Origin: an uncultured Christensenellaceae bacterium | GTDB taxonomy: Bacteria; Bacillota; Clostridia; Christensenellales; Borkfalkiaceae | NCBI GenBank assembly: GCA_910589015.1 | Contig: CAJUSA010000001.1 | Span: 1 to 64,000 of the forward strand | Length of the DNA stretch: 64,000 nucleotides | Direction of reading: 5' to 3' | Shown here: piece by piece, positions 40,062 to 49,497 of the stretch | Layout of the letters: every line of letters begins with the position of its first letter | Numbering within the stretch: position 1 is the first letter of the stretch | Notes under the pieces: generated by a model | Database searches by the model: none | What the model was told of the DNA's origin: nothing | What the model saw: only the letters and a program-made list of their open reading frames with translations | Program-made: the position numbers and the translations under genes

Positions 40062-40694
40062 ATGGAAAAGAACGGGGCAAGAGGAAAATTTATCGTATTC
40101 GAAGGTACGGACGGCAGCGGAAAATCGACGCAGCTGAAATCGCTCGTGAAATATTTAGGCGAAAAGGGCGTTTCGTGCTTTGTCACGCACGAGCCAACCG
40201 ATTCGCCGTTCGGCGCGATCCTGCGTTCGTGCCTGACGGGGCGGATCGATACCGACGAGCATACGATCGCCGCGCTGTTCGCGGCGGACAGGCTCGACCA
40301 CATTCACAACCCCGTGAACGGCATCTTAAAAAAACTGAACGAGGGCGTAAACGTTTTCTGCGACCGCTATTACCTCTCGTCCTTCGCCTATAACGGCGGA
40401 TTTGTTCCGCTCGACTGGGTGGTTGCGCTCAACGCGCCCGCGCGCGAGGCGCTCAAACCCGATGTAACCGTTTATATCGATATCGATCCCGCGCAGTCGA
40501 TGGCGCGCGTAGCAAAACGCGGCGAAACCGAGCGTTACGAGGATATCGAACGGCAGAAGCAGATACGGCGCAATTATTTCGATTTGTTCAAGCGTTTTCC
40601 CGACGAGAACGTGGCGATCGTGAAAAGCATGGACGACAAGAACGAAACGCAGAAAAACCTGCGCGCCGTCGTTTGCAAAACGTTGGGGGTGTAA
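40062..40694 (+). CDS. tmk: Thymidylate kinase
   Basis: A 210-residue kinase that makes dTDP from dTMP. It has the P-loop FEGTDGSGKSTQ (residues 13-24), the DRYYLSSFAYN motif (about 99-109) with the DR(Y/H) pair, and a lid segment KRGETERYE rich in Arg. ATG 40062 is used because the frame upstream contains the promoter; translation may start on a nearly leaderless mRNA, although GGGGAACG could act as a weak RBS. It is followed after 1 nt by rimM, an unusual but plausible core neighbour. Confidence 0.94.
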   Translation: MEKNGARGKFIVFEGTDGSGKSTQLKSLVKYLGEKGVSCFVTHEPTDSPFGAILRSCLTGRIDTDEHTIAALFAADRLDHIHNPVNGILKKLNEGVNVFCDRYYLSSFAYNGGFVPLDWVVALNAPAREALKPDVTVYIDIDPAQSMARVAKRGETERYEDIERQKQIRRNYFDLFKRFPDENVAIVKSMDDKNETQKNLRAVVCKTLGV

Positions 40695-40695
40695 T

Positions 40696-41196
40696 ATGAA
40701 AAGTGATCTGATCGTCGGCGAGGTGCTCAAACCGCAGGGGATCCGCGGCGAACTGAAAATCAAGCCGTTTACCGACAGCGAGGCGACCTTCAAAGATTTT
40801 ACGCGCGTGTTTATCGACGGCGCGGAATATAAAATCCTTTCCTGCCGCACGGGCGGCGGCGCGGTGTATCTCGGCTTGCGCGGCGTGCCCGACCGCAATG
40901 CGGCGGAACTGCTGCGCGGAAAACAGCTCACGGTGCCGCGTTCCGACGCGCCCGCCCTTCCCGAAGGGCGTTATTACGTCGCCGATCTCGAAGGCTGCGA
41001 AGTGCGCACCGAAAAGGGCGAGCTGTGCGGCACGCTTAAAACCGTGCTTAAAAGCGCGACCGACATCTATGTGGTGGTAAAGGACGGCAAAGAAATTTTA
41101 TTCCCCGCGGCGGCGGGCGTGGTGCGCACCGTCGATCTGGAAGCGCGGCTCGTTACCGTCGATGAAAAGCGGTATCGGGAGACCGCCGTATTATGA
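40696..41196 (+). CDS. rimM: 16S rRNA processing protein RimM
   Basis: A 166-residue ribosome maturation factor that assists 30S head assembly by binding S19. The N-terminal beta-barrel begins VGEVLKPQGIRGELKIKPFT (about residues 7-26), the family's hallmark. The C-terminal PRC-barrel-like part includes GRYYVADLEGCEV and KEILFPAAAGVVRTVDL. Its end overlaps trmD by 4 nt (ATGA), the conserved rimM-trmD coupling. rpsP and rplS, usual flanking genes, are missing here. Confidence 0.94.
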   Translation: MKSDLIVGEVLKPQGIRGELKIKPFTDSEATFKDFTRVFIDGAEYKILSCRTGGGAVYLGLRGVPDRNAAELLRGKQLTVPRSDAPALPEGRYYVADLEGCEVRTEKGELCGTLKTVLKSATDIYVVVKDGKEILFPAAAGVVRTVDLEARLVTVDEKRYRETAVL

Positions 41197-41855
41197 AAAT
41201 TACGATTTTAACGCTCTTCCCCGAAATGTTTACGCCCCTGAAAAGCAGTATTATCGGCAGAGCATGGAAAGAGGGAAAGCTCGATATCGATATCGTCGAT
41301 ATCCGCGATTACACCGAGGACAAGCACAAAAAATGCGACGATTATCCTTTCGGCGGCGGCGCGGGCATGGTGATGATGGCGCAACCCGTCGGCAGCGCGA
41401 TTGAGGCGGTCGACCCCGACCGCACGGCGCGGCGCATTTATCTTTCGCCCAAAGGGCAAACCTTTAAGCAGGACAAGGTGTACGAGTTGGTTTCGCATGA
41501 ACATATCGTTTTGCTGTGCGGGCATTACGAGGGTATCGACCAGCGCGCGATTGATCTCTTTATCGACGAAGAACTTTCGATCGGCGATTATGTGCTCACG
41601 GGCGGCGAGCTTGCCGCCATGGTGGTGGCGGACGCGGTGGCGCGCTACGTCGACGGGGTGCTTTCGCCCGAATCGCTCGTGCAGGAAAGTTTTTCGGAAA
41701 ATCTGCTCGAATACCCCCATTACACCCGCCCCGTGGAATACAGGGGGCTGAGCGTGCCCGAAGTCTTGCGCAGCGGCAATCATGCCGAAATCGACAAGTG
41801 GCGGCGCGAACAGTCGCTTGCGGTGACGAAGAAAAACCGCCCCGATCTGTTATAA
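41193..41855 (+). CDS. trmD: tRNA (guanine-N1)-methyltransferase
   Basis: A 220-residue SPOUT methyltransferase that modifies G37 of tRNAs and prevents +1 frameshifting. ITILTLFPEMF opens the protein; GGGAGMVMMAQPV (about residues 51-63), LLCGHYEGIDQRA (about 108-120) and the knot region SIGDYVLTGGELAAMVVADA (about 130-149) form the SAM-binding trefoil knot. It is slightly shorter at the C-terminus than many homologues (about 240). It overlaps rimM by 4 nt. Confidence 0.95.
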   Translation: MKITILTLFPEMFTPLKSSIIGRAWKEGKLDIDIVDIRDYTEDKHKKCDDYPFGGGAGMVMMAQPVGSAIEAVDPDRTARRIYLSPKGQTFKQDKVYELVSHEHIVLLCGHYEGIDQRAIDLFIDEELSIGDYVLTGGELAAMVVADAVARYVDGVLSPESLVQESFSENLLEYPHYTRPVEYRGLSVPEVLRSGNHAEIDKWRREQSLAVTKKNRPDLL

Positions 41856-41864
41856 AACCCGAGA

Positions 41865-42006
41865 AGATGTTTCGACTTCGCTCAACATGACAGAGAGGAA
41901 CTTCGCTCAACATGACAAATGGCGGCTGCTTAACATGACGGCGGGCGACTGCGCGCAAGAGGACGTAACGGCATACTGTCATTCTGAGCGTAGCGAAGAA
42001 TCTTGT
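41865..42006. repeat. Dispersed repeat cluster between trmD and rbgA
   Basis: The 160-base gap contains degenerate copies of CTTCGCTCAACATGACA (at about 41875-41920) and ends with TCATTCTGAGCGTAGCGAAG at about 41979-41998. This is the same repeat family as at 18.1 and 20.7-21.0 kb. The arms ATTC...GAAT allow a short hairpin. No gene is present. Confidence 0.75.
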
Positions 42007-42019
42007 ATTTGAAAAAATC

Positions 42020-42877
42020 ATGAAAAATATTCAGTGGTATCCGGGGCACATGGCAAAAGCCATGCGGCTCATGGAAGAAAGCATCAAACTTTGCGACGCC
42101 GTCGTGTTCGTGCTCGACGCGCGCGCGCCCGCCTCAAGTTTTAATCCCCGTTTGTGCAGGATCGCGGGGAACAAACCCGTGCTGTACCTCTTCAATAAGG
42201 CGGACATGGCAGACGGGCAAGCCGAAATTCTGTTAAAAACCGTTAAAGAGAGCGGCAAACACGCCGTGCTCGGCAACGCGACGGCGCATAAAGACGCACG
42301 CGCGTTACAGGCGGCAATGGCGGAACTCGTGCGCGAAAAATCCGAACGCAACCGCGAAAAAGGGGTAACAAAGCCCTTACGTTTTTTGGTGGCCGGCATT
42401 CCGAACACGGGCAAGAGCACGCTCATCAACCTGCTTGCAGGGTCGAAAAAAGCGGTCACGGGCGATAAGGCGGGCGTCACCCGCAAAAATCAGTGGGTGC
42501 GTTGCGGCGCGTTCGAACTGCTCGATACGCCCGGCACCATGCCCCCCTCGTGCGAAAATCAAACGCTCGCGCGCAGGCTTGCCTATCTGGGCGGGATCAA
42601 CGACGATATTCTCGAATTCGACGAAATCGCGCTCTGCCTTTTGGAAGAGATGGCGCAAAAGTATCCCGACCGACTTTGTGAACGCTACGGGATCAAGGGC
42701 GGCGAGCCGCTCGAAATGCTCAACAAAGTGTGTGCGCGCATGGGGTTCGTGCTGCGCGGAAACGAATACGATTACGAACGCGGCGAACGCGCCCTGATCG
42801 ACGATCTGCGCAAGGGGAGGCTGGGCAGGGTTTGTTTCGACGGGGCGGAAGATCTTGTATCCGCGGGACTGGTATGA
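42020..42877 (+). CDS. rbgA: Ribosome biogenesis GTPase RbgA/YlqF
   Basis: A 285-residue circularly permuted GTPase needed for late 50S assembly. Typical of the permuted order, the G4 motif NKAD (residues 58-61) comes before G1 GIPNTGKSTLI (about 126-136) and G3 DTPGTM (about 172-177). The opening IQWYPGHMAKAMRLMEES is the family signature and includes the conserved His. The neighbour rnhB starts just after the stop, as in many Bacillota (ylqF-rnhB). Confidence 0.96.
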   Translation: MKNIQWYPGHMAKAMRLMEESIKLCDAVVFVLDARAPASSFNPRLCRIAGNKPVLYLFNKADMADGQAEILLKTVKESGKHAVLGNATAHKDARALQAAMAELVREKSERNREKGVTKPLRFLVAGIPNTGKSTLINLLAGSKKAVTGDKAGVTRKNQWVRCGAFELLDTPGTMPPSCENQTLARRLAYLGGINDDILEFDEIALCLLEEMAQKYPDRLCERYGIKGGEPLEMLNKVCARMGFVLRGNEYDYERGERALIDDLRKGRLGRVCFDGAEDLVSAGLV

Positions 42878-42878
42878 T

Positions 42879-43514
42879 ATGGACGCTTTGATCAAGGAAT
42901 TGCAGTTGTTCGCGCAGGGGTATGCGAGTGTGGCGGGGGTGGACGAAGTGGGCAGAGGCCCGCTGGCGGGGCCCGTCGTCTGCGCGGCGGTTATTCTTCC
43001 GCGCGAGGAAGAAAAACGCATTGCGGGCATCGACGACAGCAAGAAACTTTCCGTGAAAAAGCGGGAATACCTTGCCGAAAAAATCAAGGAATGCGCGCGC
43101 GCGTTCAGCCTTGCGAGCGTCGACGAGAGCACGATCGACGAGATCAATATTTTACAGGCGACGCGCCTTTGCATGAAGCGGGCGGTCGAGGGGCTGAGCC
43201 TGCCCCCCGATTACGTTCTGACCGACGGCAACATGACGCTCGATATTGCGTTTCCGCAGGAAAGCATGATAAAGGGCGACGCAAATATCTGTTCGATCGG
43301 TGCGGCAAGCATTCTTGCCAAAGTCTACCGCGACGCGCTCATGAAGGATTACGCCGCGCTCTATCCCGAATACGGGTTCGACCATAACGCGGGTTACGGC
43401 ACAAAAGAACACATCGCAGCGATCATAGAGGTGGGGATATGCCCGATACACAGAAAGACCTTCGTCGCAAAATTCTGGGACGGAAGGGTGAGGAAGCCGT
43501 CTGTAAATATCTGA
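42879..43514 (+). CDS. rnhB: Ribonuclease HII
   Basis: A 211-residue endonuclease that removes ribonucleotides from DNA and RNA from hybrids. GVDEVGRGPLAGPV (about residues 19-32) carries the first Asp-Glu pair, LTDGN (about 108-112) the third acid, and ICSIGAASILAKVYRD (about 131-146) the last. I chose ATG 42879, two bases after the rbgA stop; the longer frame overlaps rbgA. Its end overlaps the next gene by 76 nt. Confidence 0.95.
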   Translation: MDALIKELQLFAQGYASVAGVDEVGRGPLAGPVVCAAVILPREEEKRIAGIDDSKKLSVKKREYLAEKIKECARAFSLASVDESTIDEINILQATRLCMKRAVEGLSLPPDYVLTDGNMTLDIAFPQESMIKGDANICSIGAASILAKVYRDALMKDYAALYPEYGFDHNAGYGTKEHIAAIIEVGICPIHRKTFVAKFWDGRVRKPSVNI

Positions 43515-43798
43515 AAAAACAGGGATATAAAATTTTACACCGCAATTTCCAAACGCCGTTCGGCGAGGCGGATATCGTGGCGAAAAAAGCGGGAACGTAT
43601 TGTTTTATCGAGGTAAAAGCGCGTACGAGCGATATCTACGGCTTGCCAGCCGAGGCGGTCGACCGCGAAAAAAAGCGGCGTTACCGCATGATCGCGCAAT
43701 ATTACTGCAATATATTGCGCGAAGAAGTGCCTTGTCGGTTCGATGTGGCGGCGATTTACGAAGGCGGTTTAGAATACTACGAAGGCGCGTTTATCTGA
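43439..43798 (+). CDS. YraN/UPF0102-family nuclease-like protein
   Basis: A 119-residue protein of the UPF0102 family with a PD-(D/E)xK-like core: LGRKGEEAVCKYLKKQGYKI (about residues 13-32), FGEADIVAKK (about 42-51) and FIEVKARTS (about 57-65), where E, D and EVK are the presumed catalytic residues. Cellular role is unclear; it typically sits beside rnhB, as here. The ATG at 43439 implies a 76-nt overlap with rnhB in another frame, longer than usual. A later non-ATG start would shorten that overlap, but I see no better RBS. Confidence 0.85.
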   Translation: MPDTQKDLRRKILGRKGEEAVCKYLKKQGYKILHRNFQTPFGEADIVAKKAGTYCFIEVKARTSDIYGLPAEAVDREKKRRYRMIAQYYCNILREEVPCRFDVAAIYEGGLEYYEGAFI

Positions 43799-43842
43799 TT
43801 ATAAGGCGTAAGATCGGGCAATAAAAGAGAACAGGTTGAATT

Positions 43843-46800
43843 ATGGCGGTTAAAAACAAGAAAAACAACTTAAGAGAAAGCGTTGCGCTCGTGCCGGCGT
43901 TGCCGCAATATGCGGGTTATGCCGATTGCTTTGCGCGCACGGCGGTGAATTTTTCGGTGACGAACGGTTCTTCCGAATCGCTCGAACTCAAGGTTTGTGC
44001 GGAAAGCCCCGAAGGGGCGATCGTGCCTTACGAGAGCACCGTCGAAGTTCCCTTCGAAAGTTCGGTTCTGCTTTCGGCGGAACTGTTTTCGCCGCCCTTT
44101 TTCTGCGCGAACGACGACTTGAAAACATGCACGGTGGAAAGCGTGCTCTATTGCGGCGACGAAGAGCTGATGCGCGTGAAAAACGAGATCACCGCGCTGC
44201 CCTATGACTGGTGGGAAGGGCTGGAAGGCAACGCCGAACGGCTGGCGCTCTTCGTGCGTCCGCGCCTTAACGACTGCGCGCGCGTGCTCGACGAGGCGGG
44301 GAAAAAATTAAAGCGCTGGAAGATCAACGCCGATTTTTACGGCTACACCGCAACGGACAAGAATACCGTGCGGCAGGTCGCGGCGGCGGTGTTCGCGGCA
44401 ATCAAGGGATATTCCGTCGAGAAGAGCGAGATAATCGAACTCAATAAACCATTGCGTGCGGCAGGCGAGGGGATCCTTGCTAACCGCAGCGCCACCGCGC
44501 TCGAATTAGCCGTTTTCGCGGCGGCATGTCTGGAAGCGGCGCGTCTGCACCCCGTTCTTGCCGTGGGGAAAAACGAAGTTGCCGTGGGCGTGTGGCTCTA
44601 CGACAGTTGCTTTTTAGACAGCGTGACCGACGACACCGAGATCGTGGGCAAATACATTTCCGAAGGCATCAACAACCTGAGCTTTTTCGACGTGGACGAT
44701 CTGTTCCCGACGTCGAACGCCTCGTTCACGACTTCGGAAAAGCACTTTGCGCAAAAACTTTCCGCCGATTATTACGAATCGTTTACCGACGTGCACCGCT
44801 GCCGTCTGGGCGGTCTGCGCCCTCTGCCGCTGCGCGGAAAGGGCATGCGCGGTTACGAACTCTTGCAGGAAACCGATACGGGCAGCGACGAAGCGCCCGC
44901 GCCGCTCATCGATACCAAAAAACTCAAACTCGACGGCAAACAGCCCAAAAATAAAATATGGGAACGCCGTCTGCTCGATCTGACGGGTAAAAATGCGCTT
45001 TTGAACTTTACGGGGAAAAATGCTTTACATCTGTTCTCGGGCGACGCCGACTTTCTCTACAACACGCTTGCCCATAACGACGGACTTAAAATCAAGGGGG
45101 GCGACGAAGCGCCGGCGTTCGGCGTTACGCCCGACGCCCCCGCGCGCGAACTCATCGCCCTCGAAGAACGCAAGGGCGTGCAACGCGTGTATTGCGACAA
45201 TAAAACGGCGTTCGATACCTGCATGCGCCTGCAAAAGCGCAACCGTGAGGCGGACGAAGAATCGGGCGCGAAGATCCTCTATCTGGCGTTCGGCTTTCTG
45301 CGCTACGTCGATAAGACGGGCGAGGGAAAGTATGCGCCCCTCGTGCTCACGCCCGCCGCGCTCGTCCGCGCCAAGGGGAACGAGAGCTTTTTGTTGCGTT
45401 GCAGCGAGAGCGAATATTTCGTCAATTCCACCCTGCTCGAATTTTTGAAACAGGAATTCAATATCGACGTCCGCGGGCTGGGCGGCGACGTTTCGCAGCT
45501 CAAAATCGCCGAGATCTTAGCCATGGTACGCGCGGAAACGGCGGGCATGAAGGGGTGGGACGTCGTGAACGACGTCTACCTTGCCTGTTTTTCCTTCCAG
45601 AATTATCTGATGTGGAACGATATCCGCGTACACATCGACGAACTTAAAAAGAATAAAATCGTTGCGGCTCTGCTTTCGGGAAGGGCGCAGAAAGAGGACG
45701 TTTCGGCGCTCGAAGAGGACGAGAGCGATCCCGAAAAGATCCTGCTACCGCTGCCTTCCGACAGTTCGCAGTTTTCCGCCGTATCGCTTTCGGCGGCGGG
45801 CGCGAGTTTTGTGCTGCACGGGCCGCCCGGCACGGGCAAGAGCCAGACCATTACGAATATTATCGCAAACGCTTTGGCGGACGGCAAACGCGTGCTGTTC
45901 GTCGCGGAAAAGAAAGCCGCGCTCGACGTCGTAAAAAAACGGTTGGACGCGATCGGGATCGGCGAATTCTGCCTCGAACTGCATTCCAACAAGGCGAACA
46001 AGGCCGACGTGCTCAAACGCATCGAAAGCACGCTCTCGCTTCCGCAGAGCGAAGGCGTCAATCTTACCGACCGCGCGCAGGAGCTAAAAGCGTTGCGCGA
46101 GGAACTGCGCCTGCCCGTCGAGGCATTGCATAAAAAAAGAAGGCTGGGCGTTTCGATCTATCAGGCGATCCTGCTGTATTTGCAGGCGAAGAACGCACCC
46201 GATATTTTCGATATCGAAAGCTCGTTTTACGATACGCTTACCGAAAGCAAGCTCTTAAAATGCAAGAATTCCATTCTCTCGGCGGCGGCTGCCGCCAAGG
46301 AATGCGGCGGCGTGAACGGTTCGCCGTTCGAAAACGTCAACCTCTACGAATTCACGCAGGAATTGCGCGACCGCGTGTTCTGTGCGAGCGAGGTCATCAT
46401 TGCGGAAATCCGCCATCTCAAAAACTTTTTGGCGCTCTTTCTCGAATTTTACCGCCAACGCATTTCGACGTTTACCGAGCGCAAACTGCGTTTGTTGTGC
46501 GAGATCGCCCAAGGGCTGTTGTCGGGCGTTTACGATAAATATTTCGCGGGCGTGAAGGAAGAACAGTTCAGCGTGTTCTACAACGCGACGCGGTTCTACG
46601 ACACCCGCCTTGCCTACTATTCCAAGCATTTCAAGACCATTGTCGATATCGACATGGATCTCGAAGAACTGCGCAAGATCGCCGAAGAGGGCGACTGGAA
46701 GAGCAACGCCAAATCGCGCGCCGTCGTAAAGCGGCTCATGCGCGCTTCGACGCACGCCGTCGCCGAAGAGGATATCGGCAAATATCTTTCCACGCTGTGC

Positions 46801-49416
46801 GATCTGTACGAGGCGAAGGGACGGTTCGTGAGCAATACGGCGCTCTCGAAGAATTTCGTCGACCGCGGCGGCAAACTCAACTTCAAAAAACGCACGGAAT
46901 TCCTGAAAGATCTTTATGAGCTGCACAAAAAGTGCGCCGCGGTGTTCATGGATTACGCGCCCGACGCCTTCAACGGCATGTGCATCCGCGCGACGACGGG
47001 CTACACCGTGCCCGTGCTCGAAGGGTACCTCAAAGCGGCGGAATCCTTCTTCCGCGCGCAGGAAAGTTTTTTAAGCGTCATCGGCGCCGACCGCGACAAG
47101 ATCCGCGAGGATGATATCCTCGATTATTATTCCTCGAAGGCGGGCGCGCTCATCGACAATATCGACATGCTGCCCAACTGGTGCATGTACCGCAGAACGA
47201 CCAAAGACCTTGCCGCGCTCGGGCTGACCTTCCTTTCCGACGCGCTTGAAAGCGGCAGATTAAAGAGCGAGAACGTGCTTGCGGGGTTCGAGAAGAACGT
47301 TTACAAAAACTTCCTCGAGATCAACATTCCCGCCGATCCCGACCTTTCGCGCACGACGGTGGGTACGCTCGAAGAAACCATCGAAAAGTTCCGCATCGGT
47401 ACGGAAGAATACGCCCGTCTTTCAAGGGAATATATCCGCGCCAAGCTGCTTGCGCGCCTGCCCTCGCACGACGAGGAAGGCCCGCTTTCCGTCGAGGCGG
47501 CGGCGTTCACGCGCCTTTCCAAAACGGGTCTGCGCGGCGTGGGGCTGCGGGGGCTGTTCACCGAGGTGCCCGCGCTCATGGAAGTCGCGTGCCCGTGCAT
47601 GCTCATGAGTCCTTCCACGGTGGCGCAATATCTTCCCGCGCAGGCAAATCTGTTCGATACCGTCATCTTCGACGAGGCGTCGCAGATGTCTACGGCGGAG
47701 GCGGTCGGCTCGCTTGCCCGCGGCAAGGCGGCGATCGTCGTGGGCGATCCCAAGCAGTTGCCGCCCACGTCGTTCTTCCACACGGGTTTTGCGGACGAGG
47801 AAGAAGAGCAGGAAGATCTCGAAAGCGTTCTCGACGACTGCCTTGCGCTCGGCATGAGCGAGCGGCACCTTCTGTGGCATTACCGCAGCAAGCACGAGTC
47901 GCTCATCGCGTTTTCCAACAGTACCTATTACGACAACCGTCTTTGCACCTTCCCTTCGCCCGACGTCGATAGCAAGGTCAAGCTCATCGAGGTGGACGGC
48001 ATGTACGACAGGGGCTTTACGAAGAGCAACCGCAAAGAGGCGGAAGCGCTTGTCGGCGAGGTCATCCGCCGCCTGAAAGATGCCGAACTCAGCCGCCTGA
48101 GCATGGGGATCGTCACCTTCTCGGGCGCGCAGCAGGATTATATCGAACGGCTACTGAACAAAGAACTTGCCGCCCACAAGCTCGAGGCGGCGGCGTATGA
48201 CTGCGAAGAACCCGTGTTCGTCAAGAACCTCGAAAACGTGCAGGGCGACGAACGCGACGTCATTCTCTTTTCGGTGTGTTACGGCCCCGGCAGCACGGGG
48301 CGGGTATCGCTCAATTTCGGCCCGCTCAATCAGGCGGGCGGCTGGCGGCGGCTCAACGTGGCGGTTTCGCGCGCACGGGAAGAGATGCTCGTCTATTCTT
48401 CCATGACGGCTGGCATGATCGATTTGCGGCGCACGTCCTCGAAGGGCGTGGCAGGCTTAAAAGCCTTCCTCGATTTCGCTCAGTGCGGCAAAACGGCGTT
48501 TGCCGTCAAATCTTCCACCCTGCGCAGCGGCAACGGGATCGGGAAATTCATCGCGCAGGAATTGCAGGCATGCGGGTACGACTGCCGTTACGACGTGGGC
48601 GTTTCCGATTTCAAGGTAGACGTTGCGGTGATCGATCCCAAAAACAAGCACCGTTTCCTGCTCGGCATTCTGTGCGACGGCTCGAACGCCTTCTCGGTGA
48701 AGGACCGCAGTGTATTGCAGGTGCAGTCGCTCAAACGCGCCAACTGGAACGTTATGCGCGTGAACAGCGTCAATTATTTCAATAACCCCAAACGCGAAAT
48801 CAAACGCATTAAGGATACGCTCGATAAACTCACGGGCACGCAGAAAAAGGGCGACGGCTGGCTGAACAAGTATATCAAAGCCTACCGTTGCGTCAAGCAG
48901 AGCTCGGCGGAAAACGCGGCGTTCATTACCTGCGGCGAGAACGACGGCGAAATTATGGCGCGTATCCGCGAAATCGTGGCGACGGAAGAACCGATCTCGC
49001 ACGTCTATCTCAAAAAACGCCTGTTGCAGACCTTCGGCATCGTCAAGAGCGGCAGCAAGGTCGACGTGCGCCTCGACGAACTGATTTTAGCCTGCGCGCT
49101 TCCGCGCGACCGCACTGCGGGCGTCGATTACTATTATAAGAGCCCCCGCGCGCTGGCGCTCGGCAAATTCCGCGTGGGCGGCGAATGCAAACGCGGCGAA
49201 GAGGATATCACGGTTTACGAACTGCTGTCGTTTGTCAAAGGTGCGCTCGAAGAAAAAGTCGCGCTGTATATGGACGAGCTTTTTGCCTTGGCGGCGGCGA
49301 CCTTCCGCGTGCGTTCTTCGGAACGGCTGGTTTCGGCGCTGCGCGACGCCGTTTCGTACGGCGAGGAAAAGGGCTTGTTCGTGCGCTCGGTATCCGACCG
49401 CGTATCGTTCGCGTAA
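43843..49416 (+). CDS. Very large SF1 helicase (DUF4011 family) with C-terminal nuclease-like domain
   Basis: A 1,857-residue protein. Residues 1 to about 370 are a poorly conserved beta-rich region; LLDLTGKNALLNFTGKNAL (about 377-395) is the DUF4011 signature. The SF1 helicase core follows with Walker A HGPPGTGKSQT (about 660-670), Walker B FDEASQM (about 1275), GDPKQLPPTSF (about 1301), QGDERDVI (about 1466) and the arginine motif NVAVSRAREE (about 1505). A Vsr/MTES_1575-like REase fold follows at about 1560-1650 (SDFKVDVAVID...GILCDG); many relatives have GIECDG, so the Glu is replaced here. A DUF3320-like end (VYLKKRLLQTFGI) closes the protein. Relatives act or are suspected in DNA/RNA surveillance and phage defence. 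It follows the rimM-rnhB cluster by 44 nt. Confidence 0.82.
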   Translation: MAVKNKKNNLRESVALVPALPQYAGYADCFARTAVNFSVTNGSSESLELKVCAESPEGAIVPYESTVEVPFESSVLLSAELFSPPFFCANDDLKTCTVESVLYCGDEELMRVKNEITALPYDWWEGLEGNAERLALFVRPRLNDCARVLDEAGKKLKRWKINADFYGYTATDKNTVRQVAAAVFAAIKGYSVEKSEIIELNKPLRAAGEGILANRSATALELAVFAAACLEAARLHPVLAVGKNEVAVGVWLYDSCFLDSVTDDTEIVGKYISEGINNLSFFDVDDLFPTSNASFTTSEKHFAQKLSADYYESFTDVHRCRLGGLRPLPLRGKGMRGYELLQETDTGSDEAPAPLIDTKKLKLDGKQPKNKIWERRLLDLTGKNALLNFTGKNALHLFSGDADFLYNTLAHNDGLKIKGGDEAPAFGVTPDAPARELIALEERKGVQRVYCDNKTAFDTCMRLQKRNREADEESGAKILYLAFGFLRYVDKTGEGKYAPLVLTPAALVRAKGNESFLLRCSESEYFVNSTLLEFLKQEFNIDVRGLGGDVSQLKIAEILAMVRAETAGMKGWDVVNDVYLACFSFQNYLMWNDIRVHIDELKKNKIVAALLSGRAQKEDVSALEEDESDPEKILLPLPSDSSQFSAVSLSAAGASFVLHGPPGTGKSQTITNIIANALADGKRVLFVAEKKAALDVVKKRLDAIGIGEFCLELHSNKANKADVLKRIESTLSLPQSEGVNLTDRAQELKALREELRLPVEALHKKRRLGVSIYQAILLYLQAKNAPDIFDIESSFYDTLTESKLLKCKNSILSAAAAAKECGGVNGSPFENVNLYEFTQELRDRVFCASEVIIAEIRHLKNFLALFLEFYRQRISTFTERKLRLLCEIAQGLLSGVYDKYFAGVKEEQFSVFYNATRFYDTRLAYYSKHFKTIVDIDMDLEELRKIAEEGDWKSNAKSRAVVKRLMRASTHAVAEEDIGKYLSTLCDLYEAKGRFVSNTALSKNFVDRGGKLNFKKRTEFLKDLYELHKKCAAVFMDYAPDAFNGMCIRATTGYTVPVLEGYLKAAESFFRAQESFLSVIGADRDKIREDDILDYYSSKAGALIDNIDMLPNWCMYRRTTKDLAALGLTFLSDALESGRLKSENVLAGFEKNVYKNFLEINIPADPDLSRTTVGTLEETIEKFRIGTEEYARLSREYIRAKLLARLPSHDEEGPLSVEAAAFTRLSKTGLRGVGLRGLFTEVPALMEVACPCMLMSPSTVAQYLPAQANLFDTVIFDEASQMSTAEAVGSLARGKAAIVVGDPKQLPPTSFFHTGFADEEEEQEDLESVLDDCLALGMSERHLLWHYRSKHESLIAFSNSTYYDNRLCTFPSPDVDSKVKLIEVDGMYDRGFTKSNRKEAEALVGEVIRRLKDAELSRLSMGIVTFSGAQQDYIERLLNKELAAHKLEAAAYDCEEPVFVKNLENVQGDERDVILFSVCYGPGSTGRVSLNFGPLNQAGGWRRLNVAVSRAREEMLVYSSMTAGMIDLRRTSSKGVAGLKAFLDFAQCGKTAFAVKSSTLRSGNGIGKFIAQELQACGYDCRYDVGVSDFKVDVAVIDPKNKHRFLLGILCDGSNAFSVKDRSVLQVQSLKRANWNVMRVNSVNYFNNPKREIKRIKDTLDKLTGTQKKGDGWLNKYIKAYRCVKQSSAENAAFITCGENDGEIMARIREIVATEEPISHVYLKKRLLQTFGIVKSGSKVDVRLDELILACALPRDRTAGVDYYYKSPRALALGKFRVGGECKRGEEDITVYELLSFVKGALEEKVALYMDELFALAAATFRVRSSERLVSALRDAVSYGEEKGLFVRSVSDRVSFA

Positions 49417-49428
49417 CGCGGTTTTCGC

Positions 49429-49457
49429 TTGACAAAGCGGCTAAGAAGTGTTACTAT
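49429..49457 (+). promoter_or_regulatory. Promoter of ktrB-ktrA
   Basis: TTGACA, 17 bp and TACTAT, with a leader of about 35 nt carrying GGAAGG before ATG 49498. Confidence 0.75.
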
Positions 49458-49497
49458 GCCGTGGTCGGGTTCCCCGATCTTATAACACGGAAGGAAT

